This document shows, in pieces, positions 44,035 to 53,295 of a stretch of 64,000 nt of DNA. Source of the stretch: an uncultured SAR116 cluster alpha proteobacterium (GTDB lineage: Bacteria; Pseudomonadota; Alphaproteobacteria; Puniceispirillales; Marisalimonadaceae); the NCBI GenBank assembly GCA_902619615.1, contig CACNFD010000009.1:1-64000 (forward strand), written 5' to 3'. Each line of letters starts with the position of its first letter. Position 1 is the stretch's first letter. The translations under genes were made by a program, and so were the position numbers. A model generated the notes under the pieces. The model did no database searches. It was not told the origin of the DNA and worked only from the letters and a program-made list of their open reading frames with translations.

Positions 44035-45216
44035 ATGGCTGAAGCACAGGTAGAAGGAAGAGAAGAAGAAGAAGAAGAAGAATGTCCTAAATGTCCACCT
44101 GCAGGTGCTCCTGCATGGATGGCGACATTTGCGGATATGGCTACCTTATTGATGGCTTTCTTTGTTTTAATTTTATCTTTTGCAGAGTTTAATGTTCCAA
44201 AATTTAAACAAATTAGTGGTAGCTTGAAGAATGCCTTTGGAATTCAGAGAATAGTGCCAGTTGTAGAACAGCCTAAGGGTACAACTGTGCTTTCCCTTGA
44301 TTTCAGCCCATCTCCTGCTCCATCAGTTACTAAAAACCTTACCCAACAAACTACAGATGCAGAACAAAAAAATTTAGACCTAAAATCTGACATTGATGAA
44401 GGAGAAAGTGCTAAAAGTAATTCTAAAGAGGTTTTAGATGCAAAAAATTTAAGTGAAGAAATAAAAAACAATTTATCTTCTGAAAATGTAAAAGTTGAAA
44501 CTGTTGAAGACAAAGTTTTAGTAAGCGTCAATACTGAAGACAAAACCTCAAAAGAAATTTCAAAATTGATAAAGGATACTGTTGATGCTGTTGAGAAAGC
44601 TCGTGAAAATACAGGAGCTACTGATACAGATGTACTTATTGGAGGAATAAATCAAGATATTCAAAAAATGGCTTCAGCAACAATCGAAAATAAAGTTTTA
44701 AAAGATCAGGTAGATAATCTTGAAAAGCAGAGTTCTGATAGTAAAAAAGACATTCAAGAAAAAACAAAAAAAGCAGAGTTTAGTGAAGATCAACTTAGAG
44801 TAGCACTTAAGCAAGAAATTGGAAAAGGTTTAGCTGAAGTTCAAAGAGAAAAAGATAGAGTTGTAGTAACAGTTGGATCTGCAGGGGCATTTAGTTCTGG
44901 ATCTGCAAAACTAACAAAGCAAGCTAGAGCAATAATGCAAAAAATTGCTACCGTAAGTGGCAAAGGTGCTGGTCAAATTAATGTATCTGGCCATACTGAT
45001 GACGTTCCATTGATTTTTGGCGGTCAATACCGAGATAACTGGGATCTAGCAGCAGCTAGAGCATCTAGTGTTGTTCAAGAATTATCTAAATCTGGCACAA
45101 TTCCATCAGATAAACTTAGAGCAATTAGTTTTGGTGAAACTAAACCCATAGAGCAAAATGATACAAAACAAGGAAGAGAGAAAAACAGAAGAATTGAAAT
45201 TGAAATAAAGTACTAG
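44035..45216 (+). CDS. MotB/PomB-like stator protein with OmpA-like domain
   Basis: APAWMATFADMATLLMAFFVLILSF (conserved Asp in TM), VSGHTDDVPL..NWDLAAARASSVVQEL. Confidence 0.93.
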   Translation: MAEAQVEGREEEEEEECPKCPPAGAPAWMATFADMATLLMAFFVLILSFAEFNVPKFKQISGSLKNAFGIQRIVPVVEQPKGTTVLSLDFSPSPAPSVTKNLTQQTTDAEQKNLDLKSDIDEGESAKSNSKEVLDAKNLSEEIKNNLSSENVKVETVEDKVLVSVNTEDKTSKEISKLIKDTVDAVEKARENTGATDTDVLIGGINQDIQKMASATIENKVLKDQVDNLEKQSSDSKKDIQEKTKKAEFSEDQLRVALKQEIGKGLAEVQREKDRVVVTVGSAGAFSSGSAKLTKQARAIMQKIATVSGKGAGQINVSGHTDDVPLIFGGQYRDNWDLAAARASSVVQELSKSGTIPSDKLRAISFGETKPIEQNDTKQGREKNRRIEIEIKY

Positions 45217-45252
45217 CTTTGACTTGTATTCAATTCATGAAGGATTTTAAAA

Positions 45253-46059
45253 ATGGATGAAGGAAATTATATTTCCAGTAATGTTGATGAGGGATATTCC
45301 CCAGAAGCAATAGCTAATATGGAAAATGCGCTTGAAGAATTTGCTGTTTCTTTATTAGAGATAAAGCCAGAAGATGCTAATATTGCAGTTTTCAGAGGCC
45401 TTAAATTAACTCTCAAAGGACGTCCAAGAAGACTCGCAGAATTAGGTAATGTAGAGTCTCCTGACGATCCGATGAAAATAGAATTAATGATATATAATAA
45501 AGAACAAATAGAACAAGTTTTAGAATTTATCAAACAAAATGGCTTTCCTGCAAAACATGATACAGGTTCACAATTCATTCATATTAAAGTTCCAAAACCC
45601 TCTAGAATGCAATTGGAAGAATTAGGAGATGAGGTAATTAGAAGAACGAACTCAGCAGCTACCAGACTTATGAAGATAAAAACAAATACGGGGCTAAGAA
45701 TCAGAGCTGCAATGGAAAAAGAATATATAGACCAGCGTATATCTGGTATTGCTCTAAAAAAAATTGATAACGCTCTAGAGAGAATTACTAAAGAAATAAA
45801 AATAATTGGTGTAATCAAAAGAAAGGCGATACTTGGATCTTTTTTTAAAACTGTCGAAAGAGATGATGCTGATCTAGTTAAGATTATTAATAAAAGAATA
45901 AAATTAGAAAAAGATAAAATTTTTAAAGAACAAGAGCTAAGAATTCAAGCTGAAGCTTTAGAGAGCCAAGCCCAAAACGCTGAAAATATGGAAAATGTAA
46001 ATACAAAAAATGTTCAACATCAAATAGTTGATGACAATAACATTTCTACACCAAATTAA
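45253..46059 (+). CDS. ribosome recycling factor-like protein of unknown function, third gene of motAB-like operon
   Basis: Length-matched resemblance to RRF: MENALEEFAVSLLEI..FRGLKLTLKGRPRRLAELGNVESPDDPMKIELMIYNKEQIEQVLEFIKQNGF..FIHIKVPKPSRMQLEELGDEVIRRTNSAATRLMKIKTNTGLRIR; extra C-terminal coiled-coil. Confidence 0.6.
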   Translation: MDEGNYISSNVDEGYSPEAIANMENALEEFAVSLLEIKPEDANIAVFRGLKLTLKGRPRRLAELGNVESPDDPMKIELMIYNKEQIEQVLEFIKQNGFPAKHDTGSQFIHIKVPKPSRMQLEELGDEVIRRTNSAATRLMKIKTNTGLRIRAAMEKEYIDQRISGIALKKIDNALERITKEIKIIGVIKRKAILGSFFKTVERDDADLVKIINKRIKLEKDKIFKEQELRIQAEALESQAQNAENMENVNTKNVQHQIVDDNNISTPN

Positions 46060-46068
46060 TTTTAAATT

Positions 46069-47418
46069 TTAATGTTTTACGTAAGGATTTTGACCTTTTC
46101 TAAGTATCATTCTTATAGGAACACCAAATAAATCAAAAGTTTTTACAATAGATGTCAATAAAAAACGTTTATAACTATTAGGTAAATCGTCTGGACTTGA
46201 CATAAATAAAGCGAACGTAGGAGGTTTTACGTTAACTTGAGTTATATATCTAATATTATTTTTCCTCCCTTTATATAGAGGAGGTGGATTATTTTCTATT
46301 ACAGTTGACAACCATCTATTTAATTTTCCAGTTGTAACCCTGGTATTTAATCTTTCCTTAATATAAAAAATTTTTTCAAATAATTTTTCTAGACCTTTGT
46401 TGTGAAGACCTGATATAAAAACTATCGGTATTTGTTTTATTTGTGACAACGATATACCTAGTTGATTTATAATATTATTTTTAATGGTAATTCGATCTTC
46501 TACTTGGTCCCATTTATTTGCTGCAATAATAATTCCTCTACCTTCGCCAATTACCATTCTAGCAATAGTTAAATCTTGTTTATCTATATTTTGAGAAGCA
46601 TCCACTAGTAAAACACAAATGTCACTAAATTTTATTGACTTCAATGTATCATTGACCATATATTTTTCCAATATTTTAGTAACTTTGGATTTTCTTCTAA
46701 GACCAGCTGTATCAATTAAACAAAAGGTTTGGTCTTTGTATTTCCATTCAATTTCTATAGAATCTCTTGTTATACCTGCCTTAGAGCCTGTGACTAGGCG
46801 ATTTTCACCTATTATATTATTTAATAATGTTGATTTTCCTGTATTAGGTCTACCTATGACACTAACTCTAATAGGTGAGACTTTGTTACGTAAGTGTAAT
46901 TCATCAAAATGTAAATTTCTATTTTCAGCTTCTAAATTATCTTTAAGAACGTCGTATAAATCCGACAATCCTTCTCCATGTTCAGCAGAAATAGGAACAA
47001 TATTATCAAAACCTAAAGAAGCAGACTCACTTAAACCAACTATTCCGTTAGATCCTTCGCTTTTATTTATCAAAACAATTATTGGTTTGTTATGCTTTTG
47101 TAAGTTTTTGGCAAATGTTTTTTCAACTGGCAAAACACCTTCCCTACCGTCAATCACAAAAAAAATAATGTCTGCATCATTTATTGCAATTTGACATTGC
47201 TGTCTAATGTCAGTGTCAGTAACTTCTTTTAAGTGTTCCTCTATTCCAGCTGTGTCTATCAAAATAAAATCTAGATCAACTAAATTTCCTTTCCCATACT
47301 TTCTATCTCTAGTAACCCCAGGCTGATCATTAACTATAGCTTTTTGTGAACGAACTAAGCGATTAAATAAGGTGGATTTGCCAACATTGGGTCTTCCTAC
47401 TAACACTACCTTTATCAT
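46069..47418 (-). CDS. der: ribosome-assembly GTPase Der (EngA), tandem GTPase domains
   Basis: GRPNVGKSTLFNRL and GRPNTGKSTLLNNI, GVTRDR. Confidence 0.97.
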   Translation of the reverse strand: MIKVVLVGRPNVGKSTLFNRLVRSQKAIVNDQPGVTRDRKYGKGNLVDLDFILIDTAGIEEHLKEVTDTDIRQQCQIAINDADIIFFVIDGREGVLPVEKTFAKNLQKHNKPIIVLINKSEGSNGIVGLSESASLGFDNIVPISAEHGEGLSDLYDVLKDNLEAENRNLHFDELHLRNKVSPIRVSVIGRPNTGKSTLLNNIIGENRLVTGSKAGITRDSIEIEWKYKDQTFCLIDTAGLRRKSKVTKILEKYMVNDTLKSIKFSDICVLLVDASQNIDKQDLTIARMVIGEGRGIIIAANKWDQVEDRITIKNNIINQLGISLSQIKQIPIVFISGLHNKGLEKLFEKIFYIKERLNTRVTTGKLNRWLSTVIENNPPPLYKGRKNNIRYITQVNVKPPTFALFMSSPDDLPNSYKRFLLTSIVKTFDLFGVPIRMILRKGQNPYVKH

Positions 47419-47443
47419 TTTTTAACCTTAGTAATTTTAGAAA

Positions 47444-48757
47444 TTATTTATAGGCCATTAATTTTCCATTTGCAGTAAGAAACAATATTTTTTTATATAT
47501 TGGAATAGCAGGGAAAGCTAATTTACCAACTTTTAAAATACTAATTTCAGACCCATTATTTGCGTCGATAATTCTTACCAACCCTTTTTGGTTGGAAATT
47601 AATATTTTCGAATCAACTAGTGAAGGCCCTTTATAAACGGCAATTTCTTTATCCCAAAAAAAAGAATCTTTATTTAAATAAGAAGCATAACTTTTTTGCC
47701 ATCTTAATTTACCAGTATCTTTATCAATAGCCGCTAAAAGCCCCAAATTACCAATAATAAAAATAGTTTTACCAGAAATTACTGGAGTTTCAAAGCCACC
47801 TATTGGTATGTTCCAGAGTTTTTCAGAAGTATCTATGTCAAAGGCTGCTGTGAAACCTGACTGCGACACTACATAAACTACTCCTTCATAATTAAGTGGA
47901 TTTGCAACTATATCACCTTTATAAAAAAGTTTTGGTAATTGTTTATTTGATAAAATATTTTCACTCCATAGAACTTCTCCATTGTCCACTGAAACAACAA
48001 AAAAGGTACCTCCAGTAGTAGGAACAATAATTTTATTTTTTGCGACTATTGGCCTAGCGGTTGTATAAACTGAACTATATTCACTTCCCAAGAATACGTT
48101 CCATAAAGTTTCACCAGTTTGATTATTTATAGAAAAAAAGTTTCCATCAAAATCACTTCCAAAAATATAATTTTTAAAAGAAGTAATGCCGCCTCTGAAT
48201 GGAAGATCCATTTTCTTTTCCCATACAATAGCTCCATCATCTCCATTTATTGCCACAAGCTCTCTAGAACCATTATGGGCAAATAAGGTAGCATTATCAT
48301 TTTTATTTTTCGTACCTGATATTGCTGGCGTCCCAATAATGGTATTTTCCATATCTTCAAAAATTAGTTTTTTCCATATTATTTTACCGTTTTCAGAATT
48401 GATTTTAAACAAATACCCTTTGTTGTTTAACAAATATATATTTGATCCATAAAATAATGGTTCAGGTAAGTAAGGATTTTGATCATCTATATTTTGATCT
48501 GTGTCAACTTGCCAAACTTTTTTAAAAGGATACTTTATTGATGAATTGTCTAATTTATATGATTTAGAATTTAAAATTTCTTTGATATCTTTTACTTCAC
48601 CAAGTTGAGAATTATTTTTTTCTTCTTGTGTGTTTACATAAGAAATATTGTTTTTTGTTTCAAAAACATTTATGGAATTTGATAAATCAACATCATTTTC
48701 TTTTGAGCAACCGAGAAAAATTAAAAAAGTAATAAATAAAAAGTATTTATTAAACAT
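47444..48757 (-). CDS. bamB: outer membrane assembly lipoprotein BamB (PQQ-like repeat)
   Basis: Lipobox LGCS, repeated GxxWxxxL beta-propeller blades; upstream of der. Confidence 0.88.
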   Translation of the reverse strand: MFNKYFLFITFLIFLGCSKENDVDLSNSINVFETKNNISYVNTQEEKNNSQLGEVKDIKEILNSKSYKLDNSSIKYPFKKVWQVDTDQNIDDQNPYLPEPLFYGSNIYLLNNKGYLFKINSENGKIIWKKLIFEDMENTIIGTPAISGTKNKNDNATLFAHNGSRELVAINGDDGAIVWEKKMDLPFRGGITSFKNYIFGSDFDGNFFSINNQTGETLWNVFLGSEYSSVYTTARPIVAKNKIIVPTTGGTFFVVSVDNGEVLWSENILSNKQLPKLFYKGDIVANPLNYEGVVYVVSQSGFTAAFDIDTSEKLWNIPIGGFETPVISGKTIFIIGNLGLLAAIDKDTGKLRWQKSYASYLNKDSFFWDKEIAVYKGPSLVDSKILISNQKGLVRIIDANNGSEISILKVGKLAFPAIPIYKKILFLTANGKLMAYK

Positions 48758-49409
48758 CGTTACTATAAATTTTATTAATTAATTGTAATCTATTTTTTTG
48801 CTCAAAGCTGATATCGGGTCTTTTTAATAAAACATTAAGAGCTTTTTTTGCTTCTGAAATTTTATTGAATTTTATAAATAACATAACTTCTAATTCTGCG
48901 GCAAGTATTTGTAGCTGGCTTGGACTGCTTAATATTGGATCAAGAAGAAGCTTCTGTTGATCAAATGAGCTTACATCATCTTTAATAACACTAAGCATCC
49001 TGGATAAATTTCTATAATAAATATCTATGTTGTCATCATTGTATATAGTTTTGTAATTTAAAATCATTTCATCAATTTTACCATCCTTGAAATTTGACTC
49101 AGCCAAACCAAAAAGAGATAGCATTTTATATCCACCTTCAAGATTTTCTAAATTTTTTAAGAAGATGCTTTTGCTGTTTGAATAATTTTTATTATCTAAT
49201 TTTTCGAGAGCTTCAAAATATTGTTTTGAAATAGCTTCCATCTTCTTTTTATTCCAGCTTATATATGCTTGGTAAGAAAATATAGATACAATTATGAAAA
49301 TTATTCCAGCAATAATTAATTTTGAATATTTTTTCCAAGTTTTAATTAATTGATCATGTTTTAATTCTTCAGAAACTTCATCAAAAAAATCAGCCATAAA
49401 ACTATCCAC
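48750..49409 (-). CDS. YfgM-like tetratricopeptide protein
   Basis: N-terminal cytoplasmic + TM (FFDEVSEELKHDQLIKTWKKYSKLIIAG), bamB-der synteny. Confidence 0.75.
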   Translation of the reverse strand: MDSFMADFFDEVSEELKHDQLIKTWKKYSKLIIAGIIFIIVSIFSYQAYISWNKKKMEAISKQYFEALEKLDNKNYSNSKSIFLKNLENLEGGYKMLSLFGLAESNFKDGKIDEMILNYKTIYNDDNIDIYYRNLSRMLSVIKDDVSSFDQQKLLLDPILSSPSQLQILAAELEVMLFIKFNKISEAKKALNVLLKRPDISFEQKNRLQLINKIYSNDV

Positions 49410-49526
49410 TTATTAAATTTTATAAAAAATATTACTAAACTTTTCTTAAGAAAAGATCAAATGAATATCATTATTAATAGACAATATTATGTTTTAAAAT
49501 ATAGAATAATATAAATATCGGAAAAT

Positions 49527-49934
49527 ATGATGAATATCCTTAAATTTAAAAAAAAAGAAACTATATCTTCATTAAATAATATAAATTTTAAAGATTCTTA
49601 TTTAAATATAAAAACAATTGAGAAAAATTTTATTTCTTTTTCCAAAATCGAGCTAACTTCAATCTTGAATTTGTACAGTAAACAAGTTTCAAGAGGTATT
49701 TGGAAAGACTATGCATTAGACAGTCAATTTGATAATGCTGTTTTTTCTGTTTACAAACATACCCAAGATAAACCAATGTATCAAATAATAAAAAATAGTC
49801 TGAAAGGATTTAGAAATAAACCTATTTTTTTTATCAAAAAAGATGGCGAAATCATTAGTAAAAGCAATGACTTACTTATAATATTATCAAATTTTGAAAA
49901 AAAATTAAGTATTAAAAAATTAAAAAAACATTAA
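49527..49934 (+). CDS. DUF2794 family protein
   Basis: FSKIELTSILNLYSKQVSRGIWKDYALDSQFDNAVFSVYKHTQDKPMYQI. Confidence 0.8.
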   Translation: MMNILKFKKKETISSLNNINFKDSYLNIKTIEKNFISFSKIELTSILNLYSKQVSRGIWKDYALDSQFDNAVFSVYKHTQDKPMYQIIKNSLKGFRNKPIFFIKKDGEIISKSNDLLIILSNFEKKLSIKKLKKH

Positions 49935-49987
49935 AATTTCAAATTAAGGATTATCTAACAAATGACTATAAAAGTAGGAAAATAAAA

Positions 49988-50200
49988 ATGGACAGAGTTA
50001 CAATAAGTAAAATTCAAGATTATATGAGATCATCTTTACGATCTAAGCATATTAAGGTTGAAGGTAGAGAAAATAAATTAGATTCTGCTGATGTCACCTT
50101 AAATGGGGAATTTATAGGTGTAGTTTTTGAAGATAAAGAGGACGGAGATACTTGCTATCACTTCAATATGACTATTTTAGATATAGATTTAAAAGAGTAA
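49988..50200 (+). CDS. DUF3126 family protein
   Basis: IQDYMRSSLRSKHIKVEGRENKLDSADVTLNGEFIGVVFEDKEDGDTCYHFNMTILDIDL. Confidence 0.85.
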   Translation: MDRVTISKIQDYMRSSLRSKHIKVEGRENKLDSADVTLNGEFIGVVFEDKEDGDTCYHFNMTILDIDLKE

Positions 50201-50204
50201 AATT

Positions 50205-50723
50205 CTAAATTTTTGAAAAAACATCTAACAAAATTAATTTAATGAGTGAAAAATCAATTGGAAATGTAAAAAAAAGAATAATTATGATTGGTATAATTAG
50301 AAAAAATGTAAATGCTTTAATATTTAGAAATCGTGTATAATTTTTAACTTTTTTTGTTTTATTTGAATTTTGGTAAGTTTTTTTTTCAAGCTTTTCAACC
50401 TTTTCAGATAATTCTAATATCACCTCAACAGCTTCATTGAATTTATTTGCAAGCATTAAAAACTGAGCCTCATTAACATTTACAGAGGTTTTAATTGAAT
50501 TTTTATTTTCAGATTTAAGTTTATCTTGTATTAATTTTTCAGAATTATTTTTGCGAGATATTGTTTCTTTATCAGAGTTTGATTGTTTTTTGTTATCGTC
50601 TTTAATACTACTTTCAAACTTTGACATTAGATTATTATTTAATGGATTTGTTTTAGTGATAACTAGATTATTACTTTCTCTCATTTTAAGTATTCTATTT
50701 CTTAAATCTAAACTATCATTCAT
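50205..50723 (-). CDS. hypothetical membrane protein: N-terminal LDLRNRILKMR motif, disordered linker, coiled-coil, C-terminal TM
   Basis: Sequence architecture. Confidence 0.65.
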   Translation of the reverse strand: MNDSLDLRNRILKMRESNNLVITKTNPLNNNLMSKFESSIKDDNKKQSNSDKETISRKNNSEKLIQDKLKSENKNSIKTSVNVNEAQFLMLANKFNEAVEVILELSEKVEKLEKKTYQNSNKTKKVKNYTRFLNIKAFTFFLIIPIIIILFFTFPIDFSLIKLILLDVFSKI

Positions 50724-50782
50724 ATTTATTATCCATTAGTATAAATTTTTAATTATTTACGACTTTATTCAAATAGATTTAA

Positions 50783-51070
50783 TTAATCGTATTTAAATTT
50801 AGTAAAACCCTCTTCAATTAAAAGTTGTCCTTTCTTTTGAACACCGCCTTTGCCACTATACCCACCTAAAAAACCATCTGATCTAATTACTCTGTGACAA
50901 GGTATTTCTATAATTAATGGGTTCTTAGCACAAGCGTTTGCGACAGCTCTGGAAGAATTAGGTTTATTTAAAATACAAGCAATTTCTTTATAAGTTTTAA
51001 CACTGCCTTTTGGAATTTTTTTAATCTCTTCCCAAACTTTTAATTGAAATTTTGTGCCTTTAAGTTTCAT
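50783..51070 (-). CDS. minimal methylated-DNA--[protein]-cysteine S-methyltransferase domain
   Basis: GTKFQLKVWEEIKKIPKGSVKTYKEIA, active-site PCHRV, GGYSGKGG. Confidence 0.9.
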   Translation of the reverse strand: MKLKGTKFQLKVWEEIKKIPKGSVKTYKEIACILNKPNSSRAVANACAKNPLIIEIPCHRVIRSDGFLGGYSGKGGVQKKGQLLIEEGFTKFKYD

Positions 51071-51094
51071 ATTTATTTATTCATTATTAAAAAA

Positions 51095-51628
51095 TCAATC
51101 TTTTGGTATGGAATTTATTTCTTTTGTTTCAAACTTCATTTTCTTCCACCTAATTCTATGTTGACTAATATATTTTAGATATAATTCTTCTTTTTTTCCA
51201 TACTCAAAACCAACTGTTTTGTTAAGAAAATATCCACCTTCAATTGGAATATTTATATATGAATATTCTTCTTTATCTTTTTCTCCTTTGGTAATAAGGT
51301 GAGTTTTTTCATTTTCGTCAATAATCCTCCAAAAATCTTTAATTTCAAATTTTCGCTCAAGAATTTCTTTTAAAGTTTCATTAAAAGTAACAAATTGATA
51401 CCTAACAAATTTTTTATTAGCCCTCTTAAATTTAGTAACTTTTTTGAAATTATTTTTTTTATATTCCTCATAACATTGTTTGGAAATGCTTGTTATTCTC
51501 ATTAAACTATATTCACCAGAAAAAAGAGCTTTTAGAACAACTTTTTTCTTTTCTATCGAGAAATTACTATCAAAAATTTGTGAATAAAGATTATAGAATT
51601 CTTCAGATTTATAATTCCAAAATCGCAT
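51095..51628 (-). CDS. hypothetical protein
   Basis: 177-aa ORF, no recognised family. Confidence 0.5.
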   Translation of the reverse strand: MRFWNYKSEEFYNLYSQIFDSNFSIEKKKVVLKALFSGEYSLMRITSISKQCYEEYKKNNFKKVTKFKRANKKFVRYQFVTFNETLKEILERKFEIKDFWRIIDENEKTHLITKGEKDKEEYSYINIPIEGGYFLNKTVGFEYGKKEELYLKYISQHRIRWKKMKFETKEINSIPKD

Positions 51629-51821
51629 ATCAATTGTCTAACAATACATTCAAAAGTTCAGCTATTTAAATGATAAATAGAGTATAATGTTTTAAATTTT
51701 ATGCAACTTGGATATTAAAAATGAAGAAAAAAATTATAAATAATGTTTCTTAATATTGACCAAGCCAATAACTAACTTAATTAAACTATTCCTATTCAAT
51801 CGTTCATGTAGTTGATTACAA

Positions 51822-51882
51822 ACTTGGTAACTCATAAAACTAAGTCATTGTTTTTATCATATATTAGAAACTACTTGGTAAC
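51822..51882. repeat. ACTTGGTAAC direct repeat pair
   Basis: ACTTGGTAAC at 51822-51831 and 51873-51882. Confidence 0.5.
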
Positions 51883-51931
51883 AAATAAAATTGATTAACC
51901 TACTGATTTATAATGATTTTATTTTTATGTT

Positions 51932-51946
51932 TTATTCCCACTCAAT
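51932..51946. repeat. att-like 15-bp copy of the guaA 3' terminus
   Basis: TTATTCCCACTCAAT, identical to the reverse complement of the last four guaA codons plus stop at 53346-53360. Confidence 0.7.
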
Positions 51947-51990
51947 AATTCTATCCTTGTAAGTCATTGATTCTATTACCTTTTTTAAAA

Positions 51991-52009
51991 GTTTGAATCT
52001 AGTTTGAAT
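51991..52009. repeat. 19-bp direct repeat, copy 1
   Basis: GTTTGAATCTAGTTTGAAT, identical at 53277-53295. Confidence 0.75.
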
Positions 52010-52085
52010 TACTTTATTAATATCTGACCTTTAAAAACTGAAATTTTTACATCTTAAAAATTCCAATTTTTTTGATGATGAAAAA

Positions 52086-52523
52086 TTAATATTTTTTACA
52101 AACATATTTATGGGTTTTATCATTTTTAGTTATTTTACCATCAGCAGACTTAATTGTATATTTCGCATAATGCTCTCTTTTAAAAAATTCAAAATCTATA
52201 TAACTTTCAGTTGTTACTCTAACAACCTCACCATTATCTCCTTTAATTGAAGCGGTAGATAAACATTGTGCGCCAGTTTTAAGGTATTTAACTGTACTAT
52301 TTTGCGTATATCCATCTTCTTGATACGAAGAACACCATTTTAACCATTCACCTTTCTTTCTGTAAAAAACATTGGTTGCTCCATAAAATGTTTTTTTCCA
52401 TTTATAAACAGTAGTGTCATTATCGCCTACACATTTAATGATAATTTCTTCTGCTTTTGATGGTAAAGAAAAGAAGGCATAGAAAATAACAATTATAAAT
52501 ATTTTACCAATTCTCATTTTCAT
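52086..52523 (-). CDS. hypothetical secreted protein
   Basis: Signal-peptide-like N-terminus MKMRIGKIFIIVIFYAFFSLPSKAEE. Confidence 0.55.
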   Translation of the reverse strand: MKMRIGKIFIIVIFYAFFSLPSKAEEIIIKCVGDNDTTVYKWKKTFYGATNVFYRKKGEWLKWCSSYQEDGYTQNSTVKYLKTGAQCLSTASIKGDNGEVVRVTTESYIDFEFFKREHYAKYTIKSADGKITKNDKTHKYVCKKY

Positions 52524-52594
52524 ATAAATATATTAAATTTCTAAGTATATAATGAACATATTTCTTATGCTACTCTAACAAACTTTTTTTTTAG

Positions 52595-53164
52595 TTAAAA
52601 TAAAAAACTAAAATCATACAAAAGATGATTTTTAGGAACAAGTTTATGTAAAATTTGTTTTTTGTGAACAGTACCATAGTCCCTACTGTCCCCACTTTTC
52701 TGTCGGTTATCTCCTAAAACAAAGAAATTATTTTTAGGTATAACAATTGATTTATAATCATAATATGATTCCTTTTTTTCAGTATTCAAAACTTTATAAG
52801 AAATTTTTGGACTTAAATTTTCTAAATAAACATTCATTTCTATTTCATTTTGAGAAGTCACTTGTAATCCATTTTTATATAAATTTCCATTTTCAATTTT
52901 TATAATATCATTGGGTAATCCTACTATCCTTTTTAAAGATACACTTTCCTTATTATTGAAATTTAAAATGACCACGTCACCATAATTGATTTCTTTATCT
53001 TCATAATAATTTGGATAAAAAAAAAGTATTTCATTATCTTCAAAGTTTGGTTTCATTGAAAAACCATCGACTTCATAAACAGCAAAAAACATAGAAAGGA
53101 TTTTTTTTGATGCTATAAAAATTAAAAATATTACAACAAATTTAAACCACAAATCTTTCACCAC
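52595..53164 (-). CDS. lepB: signal peptidase I (S26 family)
   Basis: VDGFSMKPNF (Ser), SLKRIVGLPND (Lys), VLGDNRQKSGDSRDYGTV (box E). Confidence 0.88.
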   Translation of the reverse strand: MVKDLWFKFVVIFLIFIASKKILSMFFAVYEVDGFSMKPNFEDNEILFFYPNYYEDKEINYGDVVILNFNNKESVSLKRIVGLPNDIIKIENGNLYKNGLQVTSQNEIEMNVYLENLSPKISYKVLNTEKKESYYDYKSIVIPKNNFFVLGDNRQKSGDSRDYGTVHKKQILHKLVPKNHLLYDFSFLF

Positions 53165-53276
53165 TTTTATAATTTTTTTAATTATAATTAAATTATATAC
53201 AAATGGAGAGTCAATAGTTCCGATTCTTTGAATCAGTGTTTGAATCTATAACCAAAAAATTCAATGAAATCAAGGA

Positions 53277-53295
53277 GTTTGAATCTAGTTTGAAT
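53277..53295. repeat. 19-bp direct repeat, copy 2
   Basis: GTTTGAATCTAGTTTGAAT. Confidence 0.75.

Noticed and set aside
44052-44082. GAA-rich tract in motB as a phase-variable repeat
   Set aside because: Trinucleotide unit preserves frame, so slippage would only change Glu number; composition bias is enough to explain it.
45267-45818. Minus-strand ORFs (103 and 79 aa)
   Set aside because: Antisense to the RRF-like gene, whose plus-strand frame has family-like structure.
43244-46059. Zorya-type defence system (ZorA/ZorB are MotA/MotB-like)
   Set aside because: The MotA-like protein lacks the long ZorA tail, the MotB-like protein is OmpA-type stator, and no ZorC/D/E-like helicase or nuclease follows; the third gene is RRF-like.
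46619-47194. Plus-strand 191-aa ORF
   Set aside because: Antisense to der, whose two GTPase domains are unambiguous.
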